DNA from: Struthio camelus
Lineage: Eukaryota; Chordata; Aves; Struthioniformes; Struthionidae
Direction: 5' to 3'
Assembly (NCBI RefSeq): GCF_040807025.1
Contig: NC_090982.1
Coordinates: 31,335,912-31,399,911 of the forward strand
DNA length: 64,000 nucleotides
The position numbers and the translations under genes were made by a program. Each line of letters starts with the position of its first letter. The first letter of the stretch is position 1. This document shows, piece after piece, positions 51,766 through 62,643 of the stretch. The notes under the pieces are model-generated. The model searched no databases, was not told the DNA's origin, and saw only the letters and a program-made list of their open reading frames with translations.

Positions 51766-54602
51766 ATGAAGCGAAAGGCTCCCGACTCGCAGGAGCAGGG
51801 TGAGGGCGCCGTGTGCATGCCCACAGCTGCCTGCAGCTCGCGGCCCAGCGCAGGTGGTGTCGCGGCCATCCGTGAGCAGCGCCAGGGGCAGGCAGGAGCT
51901 GCCCCCGTGCCCCGCTGCAGAGCCTGCGCTCCCCTGAGCAAGCGGTGCCCAGGTTGGGCGCAGGCGCCTGCTGGGACCCCCTCCGGGCCGTAGCCCCATC
52001 CCCTGCTAACCCCAGAGCGCCTCTGCAGCAGCTCCGGCCCTGCCTGGCCCCCCGCCGGCCCGGGACAGAGCCGGGCCTTGCGGGAGTCGCTCAGGGACGT
52101 GTCCCCAGGCCCTGGCGGGGTGCTCAGTGCTGGTGGCCTTTGCTCTCTCCCCTGCAGCATGCGTGCTGTGCCGCCGGGCACATGCCAGTGCCGACATCTG
52201 CGGGCCGAAGCATGAGAAAAGAGGGCTCTGCGTCCACGAGAACTGCCTGGTGAGTGCACCTTGGGGCTCCCTCCACCTTTCCCCCAGCAACCGCTGCCTG
52301 CCTCACCGACCTCCTGAGCTGCTGCGCTTTGGGGCTTTGCAGTTTCTCGCCAGCTGGCTGTTCCAGCGCGGGAGCAGAGAGGAAGGAATCTGTGGGTTCC
52401 TGCTCGTGGATATCAAATGGAAAATAAGGAGTGCAGCGCAGAAGGTGAGGACGTGCCAGGGATGGGGAGGCTGGTGCACGGAGAGGCTCCGGGGAGCTTA
52501 GCCTGGGGCACGGTGAGAAATGCTGGTGTTTGCCAGCCGTTCTGGGCAAGGCTGCTGCTCCCGGGAGCTCCCCGGCACCTCCAGCCTAGGCAGCAACGTC
52601 GTGCGTGAGGTGGCGGGGCGGGACGAGAGGCAGCAGGGCCCAGGTGCCTGGGCCTTTGCTGGAGGTGCGGGGCTGGCCGTGCAGGCGCGCTGCCTGGGGC
52701 TGACGGGTCTGCTGTGCTCTTTGCAGCGCTGCTTTGCTTGCGGCGAGCGCGGGGCCGCCATCGCCTGCCAGGGGAAGGGCTGCAGCCGCTGCTTCCACCT
52801 GCCCTGTGCCTCGGAGCACGGCTGCGTCACGCAGTTCTTTGCGCCCTTCCGGTAAGTGCCGCTGGCCCTGCCGCTGCAGCCTCCCGGCCTCGACGCCCTC
52901 GGGCCAGCGCTGGCCGAGCAGCTGAGCAGCCTGCCCCGTAGCGAAGCCTGTGGGCAGCTGCCAGAGCCCGGCCGCGGAGGCCTCCTTGGTGCCCGCTTGG
53001 CCCTCCTCTGCGGCAGCGTGGCAGGCCGTGGCCCTTCCTGACCTCGGCCCTCTCTTCCCTGCTCCCCCCAGGTCCTTCTGCTGGGAGCACCGCCCGCAGC
53101 AGGCAGTGCCGGCACGGCCCCAGGCAGAAACAACGTGCCTCATCTGCCTGGAGCCCGTGGACGACGCCCTCTCCTACACCACCATGGTGTGCCCGGCGTG
53201 CAAAGGGGCCTGGTTCCACCGGGGCTGCATCCGGGTAGGAGGCCCTTCCCCAACCCCGTGCCCACAGACCAGGGGGGCCAGCCACAGCACCCCGCTAACG
53301 CTGCGTGTGCCTCTCCTGCAGGGACAGGCTGTGCACGCCGGCTTTTCCTGCTTCCGGTGCCCGATGTGTAAAAACAGAAGAAAATTTCTGCCGGAAATGT
53401 TTAAAATGGGGATCCCAATCCCCCTCAGGTTAGTTTCCTGCTGCTCCTGTGCCGGGCGCCCCAGGCAGAAGGGTGCCAGCACGGTGCCGGGCCAAGGGCT
53501 CCCCAGGCAGTGGTGGCCCGCAGGGCTGCAGCGAGCCTGGGCCCTGCTTCCCCGGGGACTTTGCAGCGCGACGGGGGGCCAGGAGAGCAGGCGCGTCCTG
53601 CATGTGCCTGGCGCCCGGGCAGAGGAGGCTCCTGACTTGCCCTTCCTTCTCCTGCAGAGGACCAGCCTGGGAGGAAGGCGGGCGCTACCGCGATTTATAC
53701 CAGCGGCACAGCCGCTGCGATGCCAGCCAGTGCCTTTACCCGCGAGGCAGGGAGCAGGCAGAGCCAACGGGGTACGTCAGCAAAGCGGCGATTGTGCAGC
53801 TGCCGGGGTGGCAGCAGACGCCTTTGTGTCGGTGTCAGCAGGGGCTGCGAGGAGGTGGAGGGCCCGACCCGCTGGTGGGGCTGGCGCAGAGGGAAAGGGA
53901 GAGCCCTTGGGCAGGGGGCCGCTCCAGCCCCAAGGCCGGGCTCCTGCAAGCACTGCTGGGTGCTGCTGGGGCTCTGCGCGGGCTCGGCGTCTGCCCAGGG
54001 GCCCTGCGAGCAGGGACTTGCCACAAGAGCTGTGCTGGCCGCTGCCTTGCTCCGGCCCCTTGCCCCTTGCTTGCCTTGCTGGCCTCAGTGCCAGCCCCGG
54101 GGCTGCCACCGCCAACAACCCATTTGCTTCGCCAGGCCCTGGGAGCTGCTGCTGTGCTCCTCCTGCGCCTCCAGAGGGGCCCATCGGCGCTGCTTGGCCT
54201 TGGGAAATGGCACCGCAAGCTGGGAATGCGACGAGTGTGCCGGCCTGGGCCCCGGTAAGAGGCAAAGGGGCCAGGGGCCAGGCAAGGCCTGGCAGTGGGT
54301 GCTCAGGCCACGGCTGCCCGTGCGTCTCTGCCCGCGGGAGGGCTGGCGGCGCCGCTCGCGGCTCTCCAGGCCCATGCCGCGGGGCATGGGGCCGTGCTGC
54401 TGACCTTCTGCCTCCCCTTACAGCCTCCAGTGCGCAGTCAGAGCTGGACAGCCCCACCACAAACAGCCAGACACAACCGCCGGCATCTTCCAGCCCCGCG
54501 CCTCCCGACACCCGCAGCCCGACACGGCCGACGGGCCCAGAGCGAAGGCCAAGCCGCTCCAGGCTCTTCCGCCGCTCCCAAAATCCTTACCGCCGGCCCT
54601 GA
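51766..54602 (+). CDS. PHF7: PHF7-like PHD/RING finger protein, unit 3
   Basis: Exons: 51,766-51,799, 52,158-52,249, 52,343-52,444, 52,727-52,851, 53,072-53,234, 53,322-53,428, 53,658-53,771, 54,136-54,254 and 54,424-54,602. The 344-residue product is identical to that of unit 2, with Leu151. One silent change is private to this unit: AAC to AAT at 54,208 in the third PHD (N270), a CpG to TpG change. Intron 2 has CA at 52,257-52,258 as in unit 2. All splice borders and zinc ligands are intact. Confidence 0.93.
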
Positions 54603-54663
54603 AGACTCTGCCGCCCGAGCCGTGGGCCAGCCCCAAGCAATGGCAGCAGCACCCAGCGCCCGG

Positions 54664-54669
54664 AATAAA
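54664..54669 (+). terminator. Poly(A) signal of unit 3 gene
   Basis: AATAAA lies 62 bases after the stop codon, as in the other units. Confidence 0.8.
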
Positions 54670-55037
54670 ACTCTCAGCTGCTCTCAACCGTCCTGCCTGA
54701 TGCCCCTTGCCTTCCTTGCCTTCCTTGCTCCTGCTTTGCCTTGCTGCGGGGGCTGCTGGCGGGCGTGGGAGCAGTGGGGCTGTGTTGTCTGCGGCTCTGG
54801 GCAAGACCTTGCCCAAGACCTTCCTTGCTCCTCCGCGCAGGCCTTGGCCAGGTGGCAAGCAGCCTGGCCGTGTGCGCCTGGCCTTGGTGGCCGCAGGAGG
54901 CGGAGCGGGCTGAGAAGGAGGGAAGGCCACTGAGGAGGCAGGCAAGCTTGGTGGCTTTGGAAGGGGAAGGGCTGAGAGTGCTGACGTTGAGGCCTCCCAT
55001 TTCTCTAGCCAAGTTCTCGGGCCACGGAGTCACCAAG

Positions 55038-56652
55038 GCACCTTTCTCCTTGGAGAGCAGTGAGAAAGTCTGCAGAGAGGGAGACTTTGCCTCGCTGGAG
55101 CAGGAGGCGGTGAGGGATCACTTTGGCAAAGTGGCCACCCGCAAGTCCATGGGCCCTGCTGGCATACAGCCATGAGTGCTGCGGGAGCGGCCGCATGTCA
55201 TTGCAAGGCCGCTCTCAATCACCCTGGAAAGCTCCTGGCGATGACAAGAGGTGCCTGAGGCCTGGGAGAAAGCAGCTGTCCTTGTAGTCTTCCAAAAAAG
55301 GAAGCAGGAGGAGCCAGGGAACTAGAGGCCAGTCAGCCTGCCCTCCTCGAGGCCTGGCGCAGAGGCTGCTGGAGCAGCTCCTCCTGGAGAGCATTGCCAA
55401 GCATGGGAAGGAGAAGAAGGGGACGAGGAGCAGTCAGCCAGGGCTCACCAAGGGGAAATCAGGCTTGACCAATCTGATAGCCTTCTCGGCTGCAGTGCGT
55501 GCGTGCCTCCGCTCTTCACAGTGAGGGGAGAGCAGCGGATGTGCTCTGCCTTGCCTTCAGCAGGGCTTCTGACACGGTCTCCCGTCACATCCTCCTAGGC
55601 AAGCTCCGGAAGCGTGGGCCAGGTGAGCAGACGGTGAGGCGGATCGAGAAGTGGCTGAATGGCAGAGCTCAGAGGGTTGCGAGCAGCGGCGCCAGGTGTA
55701 GTGGGAGGCCTGGAGCTAGCGGTGGCGCCCTGGGGTCGGTGCTGGGTCCAGTCTTGTTCAATGCATTCCTCAGGGACCTGGATGCGGGGACACAGTGCAG
55801 CCTCTGCAAGTTTGCTCCTGGTCGAAACCTGGGAGGAGGGGCTGAGGCACCAGAGGGCTGCGCTGCCCTCCAGAGGGCCCTGGCCAGGCTGGAGACTTGG
55901 GCAGGCAGGAAGCTGCTGAAGGGGCGGGCGGGGGAGTGCAGAGTCCTGCCCCTGGGCAGGAATAACGGCCCTGGCCCCGGACAGGCCCTGGGACACCTTG
56001 TTGTGGTGGCCACGAGGCAGCAATGGGCCCTGGGGACAAAGGTGGCCCCTGGGCTCCTGGGCTGCCTGAGCAAGAGCAGCGCCCCCAGGGGCAAGGGGGG
56101 GTGATCCTCCCCCCTCTCCTCAGCCCTGCTGAGGCCACCCCTGGAGACGCGTGGCCGGCGCTGCGCTCCCCAGTCCAAGCGAGCTCCGGAGCTCCTGGCG
56201 GGAGGGCAGCGAAGGGCTCCCAAGAGGACGAAGGCCCTGGCTCCCCTCTCGCCTGAGGAAAGGCTGAGAGAGCTGGGCCTCTTGAGCCCGCAGAAGACAA
56301 GGCTGCGGGGGCGCCTTAGCAAAGGCCAGAAGCAGCGGAAGGGAGGCCGCGGCCTGGCTCTTCAGAGCGCTGCCCCTGAAAGGCCGAGAGGCAACGGGCC
56401 CAACCGGAAACGCAGGAAGCTCGAAGCACCTGACCGTAAGGACCATCTTGTTCCCTGTGAGGGAGGGCGGGACAGAGCCCTGGAGCAGCTCGCCCCGAGA
56501 AGGGCTGGAGTCTCCCTGCCTGGAGATGGTCCAGAGGCGCCTGGCCAGGGCGCTGGGCAGCCTGCTCGGGGGAGCGTGCTGGGGCAGGGGGGTTGGACCA
56601 GATGATCTCCAGAGGAGGCGTCCGAGCTCCAGCGCTCTGTGCTGCTCTGCAG
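55038..56652 (+). mobile_element. Degenerate CR1 LINE between gene units 3 and 4
   Basis: Same element as at 44,160, with the RT open frame at 55,499-56,104 and FAPG at the catalytic site. I found no private change. The CR1 3' end is near 56,652. Confidence 0.9.
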
Positions 56653-57204
56653 CCTGGCTCCGGCCCGGAGGGAGCGCCAAGCGGCAGCCTGGGCACTAGC
56701 GGCGCAGGCTGCAAGAGCAACCTGCCGCTTTGCCTGGCGAGCCAAGGGCTCGGGCCCCTCGGCGGCCCTTTGCCCGGGCCCTCGTGAGGCGCTGGCCGTG
56801 TCACAGTGGCCAGCAGGTAGCTGCCGGCTTTCCTGCCCGTGTTTGGCCGGCGAGCTTGCCCCGCGGCAGCGCCTGGGTCACAGCGGTGCTCTGTGACACG
56901 ACCGCCCGCGGCAGGCTGAAAAGAGCTGGGCGGCTCTGGCAGGTGCCAGGTTGGGAGGCAGCACCTCCGAGCAAGCGGGTGAGGCGAGCGAGGGGAGGGG
57001 AGGGCAGGGAGGGAGCAGGGATGGAGGCAGGGGCCGGCGCGGGGCTGCCCCGGGAGCCTGGGGGCTCTGGGGTGCCGTGCTGGAAACTCACTGTGGTCCC
57101 GCTCCTCCCCCAGGGTCAGCAGAGGAGCGTGTGGAAGAGAAACCTCGGCGCTGCGGTGGCCGGGGCTCTCCGGAGCACTCCGTCGACTGGCCCCTGGGTT
57201 CGCC
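56653..57204 (+). promoter_or_regulatory. Unit 4 upstream region with probable 5'UTR exons
   Basis: This copy has its donor after 56,978, acceptor before 57,114 and G-run cluster at 56,992-57,020. I found no difference from the other units. The promoter role is inferred. Confidence 0.5.
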
Positions 57205-60041
57205 ATGAAGCGAAAGGCTCCCGACTCGCAGGAGCAGGGTGAGGGCGCCGTGTGCATGCCCACAGCTGCCTGCAGCTCGCGGCCCAGCGCAGGTGGTGTC
57301 GCGGCCATCCGTGAGCAGCGCCAGGGGCAGGCAGGAGCTGCCCCCGTGCCCCGCTGCAGAGCCTGCGCTCCCCTGAGCAAGCGGTGCCCAGGTTGGGCGC
57401 AGGCGCCTGCTGGGACCCCCTCCGGGCCGTAGCCCCATCCCCTGCTAACCCCAGAGCGCCTCTGCAGCAGCTCCGGCCCTGCCTGGCCCCCCGCCGGCCC
57501 GGGACAGAGCCGGGCCTTGCGGGAGTCGCTCAGGGACGTGTCCCCAGGCCCTGGCGGGGTGCTCAGTGCTGGTGGCCTTTGCTCTCTCCCCTGCAGCATG
57601 CGTGCTGTGCCGCCGGGCACATGCCAGTGCCGACATCTGCGGGCCGAAGCATGAGAAAAGAGGGCTCTGCGTCCACGAGAACTGCCTGGTGAGTGCGCCT
57701 TGGGGCTCCCTCCACCTTTCCCCCAGCAACCGCTGCCTGCCTCACCGACCTCCTGAGCTGCTGCGCTTTGGGGCTTTGCAGTTTCTCGCCAGCTGGCTGT
57801 TCCAGCGCGGGAGCAGAGAGGAAGGAATCTGTGGGTTCCTGCTCGTGGATATCAAATGGAAAATAAGGAGTGCAGCGCAGAAGGTGAGGACGTGCCAGGG
57901 ATGGGGAGGCTGGTGCACGGAGAGGCTCCGGGGAGCTTAGCCTGGGGCACGGTGAGAAATGCTGGTGTTTGCCAGCCGTTCTGGGCAAGGCTGCTGCTCC
58001 CGGGAGCTCCCCGGCACCTCCAGCCTAGGCAGCAACGTCGTGCGTGAGGTGGCGGGGCGGGACGAGAGGCAGCAGGGCCCAGGTGCCTGGGCCTTTGCTG
58101 GAGGTGCGGGGCTGGCCGTGCAGGCGCGCTGCCTGGGGCTGACGGGTCTGCTGTGCTCTTTGCAGCGCTGCTTTGCTTGCGGTGAGCGCGGGGCCGCCAT
58201 CGCCTGCCAGGGGAAGGGCTGCAGCCGCTGCTTCCACCTGCCCTGTGCCTCGGAGCACGGCTGCGTCACGCAGTTCTTTGCGCCCTTCCGGTAAGTGCCG
58301 CTGGCCCTGCCGCTGCAGCCTCCCGGCCTCGACGCCCTCGGGCCAGCGCTGGCCGAGCAGCTGAGCAGCCTGCCCCGTAGCGAAGCCTGTGGGCAGCTGC
58401 CAGAGCCCGGCCGCGGAGGCCTCCTTGGTGCCCGCTTGGCCCTCCTCTGCGGCAGCGTGGCAGGCCGTGGCCCTTCCTGACCTCGGCCCTCTCTTCCCTG
58501 CTCCCCCCAGGTCCTTCTGCTGGGAGCACCGCCCGCAGCAGGCAGTGCCGGCACGGCCCCAGGCAGAAACAACGTGCCTCATCTGCCTGGAGCCCGTGGA
58601 CGACGCCCTCTCCTACACCACCATGGTGTGCCCGGCGTGCAAAGGGGCCTGGTTCCACCGGGGCTGCATCCGGGTAGGAGGCCCTTCCCCAACCCCGTGC
58701 CCACAGACCAGGGGGGCCAGCCACAGCACCCCGCTAACGCTGCGTGTGCCTCTCCTGCAGGGACAGGCTGTGCACGCCGGCTTTTCCTGCTTCCGGTGCC
58801 CGATGTGTAAAAACAGAAGAAAATTTCTGCCGGAAATGTTTAAAATGGGGATCCCAATCCCCCTCAGGTTAGTTTCCTGCTGCTCCTGTGCCGGGCGCCC
58901 CAGGCAGAAGGGTGCCAGCACGGTGCCGGGCCAAGGGCTCCCCAGGCAGTGGTGGCCCGCAGGGCTGCAGCGAGCCTGGGCCCTGCTTCCCCGGGGACTT
59001 TGCAGCGCGACGGGGGGCCAGGAGAGCAGGCGCGTCCTGCATGTGCCTGGCGCCCGGGCAGAGGAGGCTCCTGACTTGCCCTTCCTTCTCCTGCAGAGGA
59101 CCAGCCTGGGAGGAAGGCGGGCGCTACCGCGATTTATACCAGCGGCACAGCCGCTGCGATGCCAGCCAGTGCCTTTACCCGCGAGGCAGGGAGCAGGCAG
59201 AGCCAACGGGGTACGTCAGCAAAGTGGCGATTGTGCAGCTGCCGGGGTGGCAGCAGACGCCTTTGTGTCGGTGTCAGCAGGGGCTGCGAGGAGGTGGAGG
59301 GCCCGACCCGCTGGTGGGGCTGGCGCAGAGGGAAAGGGAGAGCCCTTGGGCAGGGGGCCGCTCCAGCCCCAAGGCCGGGCTCCTGCAAGCACTGCTGGGT
59401 GCTGCTGGGGCTCTGCGCGGGCTCGGCGTCTGCCCAGGGGCCCTGCGAGCAGGGACTTGCCACAAGAGCTGTGCTGGCCGCTGCCTTGCTCCGGCCCCTT
59501 GCCCCTTGCTTGCCTTGCTGGCCTCAGTGCCAGCCCCGGGGCTGCCACCGCCAACAACCCATTTGCTTCGCCAGGCCCTGGGAGCTGCTGCTGTGCTCCT
59601 CCTGCGCCTCCAGAGGGGCCCATCGGCGCTGCTTGGCCTTGGGAAACGGCACCGCAAGCTGGGAATGCGACGAGTGTGCCGGCCTGGGCCCCGGTAAGAG
59701 GCAAAGGGGCCAGGGGCCAGGCAAGGCCTGGCAGTGGGTGCTCAGGCCACGGCTGCCCGTGCGTCTCTGCCCGCGGGAGGGCTGGCGGCGCCGCTCGCGG
59801 CTCTCCAGGCCCATACCGCGGGGCATGGGGCCGTGCTGCTGACCTTCTGCCTCCCCTTACAGCCTCCAGTGCGCAGTCAGAGCTGGACAGCCCCACCACA
59901 AACAGCCAGACACAACCGCCGGCATCTTCCAGCCCCGCGCCTCCCGACACCCGCAGCCCGACACGGCCGACGGGCCCAGAGCGAAGGCCAAGCCGCTCCA
60001 GGCTCTTCCGCCGCTCCCAAAATCCTTACCGCCGGCCCTGA
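57205..60041 (+). CDS. PHF7: PHF7-like PHD/RING finger protein, unit 4
   Basis: Exons: 57,205-57,238, 57,597-57,688, 57,782-57,883, 58,166-58,290, 58,511-58,673, 58,761-58,867, 59,097-59,210, 59,575-59,693 and 59,863-60,041. The predicted 344 residues equal those of unit 2 (Leu151). This unit has the most private changes: a silent C to T at 58,183 in exon 4 (G82), which turns gcgagc into gtgagc and so creates a possible false splice donor; T at 59,225 in intron 7; and A at 59,815 in intron 8. The intron 2 site at 57,696-57,697 keeps CG, probably the ancestral state. If the new donor were used, exon 4 would shrink to 16 bases and the frame would be lost. Confidence 0.92.
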
Positions 60042-60102
60042 AGACTCTGCCGCCCGAGCCGTGGGCCAGCCCCAAGCAATGGCAGCAGCACCCAGCGCCC
60101 GG

Positions 60103-60108
60103 AATAAA
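60103..60108 (+). terminator. Poly(A) signal of unit 4 gene
   Basis: AATAAA lies 62 bases after the stop codon, as in the other units. Confidence 0.8.
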
Positions 60109-60476
60109 ACTCTCAGCTGCTCTCAACCGTCCTGCCTGATGCCCCTTGCCTTCCTTGCCTTCCTTGCTCCTGCTTTGCCTTGCTGCGGGGGCTGCTGGCG
60201 GGCGTGGGAGCAGTGGGGCTGTGTTGTCTGCGGCTCTGGGCAAGACCTTGCCCAAGACCTTCCTTGCTCCTCCGCGCAGGCCTTGGCCAGGTGGCAAGCA
60301 GCCTGGCCGTGTGCGCCTGGCCTTGGTGGCCGCAGGAGGCGGAGCGGGCTGAGAAGGAGGGAAGGCCACTGAGGAGGCAGGCAAGCTTGGTGGCTTTGGA
60401 AGGGGAAGGGCTGAGAGTGCTGACGTTGAGGCCTCCCATTTCTCTAGCCAAGTTCTCGGGCCACGGAGTCACCAAG

Positions 60477-62091
60477 GCACCTTTCTCCTTGGAGAGCAGT
60501 GAGAAAGTCTGCAGAGAGGGAGACTTTGCCTCGCTGGAGCAGGAGGCGGTGAGGGATCACTTTGGCAAAGTGGCCACCCGCAAGTCCATGGGCCCTGCTG
60601 GCATACAGCCATGAGTGCTGCGGGAGCGGCCGCATGTCATTGCAAGGCCGCTCTCAATCACCCTGGAAAGCTCCTGGCGATGACAAGAGGTGCCTGAGGC
60701 CTGGGAGAAAGCAGCTGTCCTTGTAGTCTTCCAAAAAAGGAAGCAGGAGGAGCCAGGGAACTAGAGGCCAGTCAGCCTGCCCTCCTCGAGGCCTGGCGCA
60801 GAGGCTGCTGGAGCAGCTCCTCCTGGAGAGCATTGCCAAGCATGGGAAGGAGAAGAAGGGGACGAGGAGCAGTCAGCCAGGGCTCACCAAGGGGAAATCA
60901 GGCTTGACCAATCTGATAGCCTTCTCGGCTGCAGTGCGTGCGTGCCTCCGCTCTTCACAGTGAGGGGAGAGCAGCGGATGTGCTCTGCCTTGCCTTCAGC
61001 AGGGCTTCTGACACGGTCTCCCGTCACATCCTCCTAGGCAAGCTCCGGAAGCGTGGGCCAGGTGAGCAGACGGTGAGGCGGATCGAGAAGTGGCTGAATG
61101 GCAGAGCTCAGAGGGTTGCGAGCAGCGGCGCCAGGTGTAGTGGGAGGCCTGGAGCTAGCGGTGGCGCCCTGGGGTCGGTGCTGGGTCCAGTCTTGTTCAA
61201 TGCATTCCTCAGGGACCTGGATGCGGGGACACAGTGCAGCCTCTGCAAGTTTGCTCCTGGTCGAAACCTGGGAGGAGGGGCTGAGGCACCAGAGGGCTGC
61301 GCTGCCCTCCAGAGGGCCCTGGCCAGGCTGGAGACTTGGGCAGGCAGGAAGCTGCTGAAGGGGCGGGCGGGGGAGTGCAGAGTCCTGCCCCTGGGCAGGA
61401 ATAACGGCCCTGGCCCCGGACAGGCCCTGGGACACCTTGTTGTGGTGGCCACGAGGCAGCAATGGGCCCTGGGGACAAAGGTGGCCCCTGGGCTCCTGGG
61501 CTGCCTGAGCAAGAGCAGCGCCCCCAGGGGCAAGGGGGGGTGATCCTCCCCCCTCTCCTCAGCCCTGCTGAGGCCACCCCTGGAGACGCGTGGCCGGCGC
61601 TGCGCTCCCCAGTCCAAGCGAGCTCCGGAGCTCCTGGCGGGAGGGCAGCGAAGGGCTCCCAAGAGGACGAAGGCCCTGGCACCCCTCTCGCCTGAGGAAA
61701 GGCTGAGAGAGCTGGGCCTCTTGAGCCCGCAGAAGACAAGGCTGCGGGGGCGCCTTAGCAAAGGCCAGAAGCAGCGGAAGGGAGGCCGCGGCCTGGCTCT
61801 TCAGAGCGCTGCCCCTGAAAGGCCGAGAGGCAACGGGCCCAACCGGAAACGCAGGAAGCTCGAAGCACCTGACCGTAAGGACCATCTTGTTCCCTGTGAG
61901 GGAGGGCGGGACAGAGCCCTGGAGCAGCTCGCCCCGAGAAGGGCTGGAGTCTCCCTGCCTGGAGATGGTCCAGAGGCGCCTGGCCAGGGCGCTGGGCAGC
62001 CTGCTCGGGGGAGCGTGCTGGGGCAGGGGGGTTGGACCAGATGATCTCCAGAGGAGGCGTCCGAGCTCCAGCGCTCTGTGCTGCTCTGCAG
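60477..62091 (+). mobile_element. Degenerate CR1 LINE between gene units 4 and 5
   Basis: Same element as at 44,160, with the RT open frame at 60,938-61,543 and FAPG at the catalytic site. At 61,681 it has A, as unit 1 has at 39,925, while the copies in units 2 to 4 have T. Confidence 0.9.
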
Positions 62092-62643
62092 CCTGGCTCC
62101 GGCCCGGAGGGAGCGCCAAGCGGCAGCCTGGGCACTAGCGGCGCAGGCTGCAAGAGCAACCTGCCGCTTTGCCTGGCGAGCCAAGGGCTCGGGCCCCTCG
62201 GCGGCCCTTTGCCCGGGCCCTCGTGAGGCGCTGGCCGTGTCACAGTGGCCAGCAGGTAGCTGCCGGCTTTCCTGCCCGTGTTTGGCCGGCGAGCTTGCCC
62301 CGCGGCAGCGCCTGGGTCACAGCGGTGCTCTGTGACACGACCGCCCGCGGCAGGCTGAAAAGAGCTGGGCGGCTCTGGCAGGTGCCAGGTTGGGAGGCAG
62401 CACCTCCGAGCAAGCGGGTGAGGCGAGCGAGGGGAGGGGAGGGCAGGGAGGGAGCAGGGATGGAGGCAGGGGCCGGCGCGGGGCTGCCCCGGGAGCCTGG
62501 GGGCTCTGGGGTGCCGTGCTGGAAACTCACTGTGGTCCCGCTCCTCCCCCAGGGTCAGCAGAGGAGCGTGTGGAAGAGAAACCTCGGCGCTGCGGTGGCC
62601 GGGGCTCTCCGGAGCACTCCGTCGACTGGCCCCTGGGTTCGCC
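62092..62643 (+). promoter_or_regulatory. Unit 5 upstream region with probable 5'UTR exons
   Basis: This copy has its donor after 62,417, acceptor before 62,553 and G-run cluster at 62,431-62,459. I found no difference from the other units. The promoter role is inferred. Confidence 0.5.
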
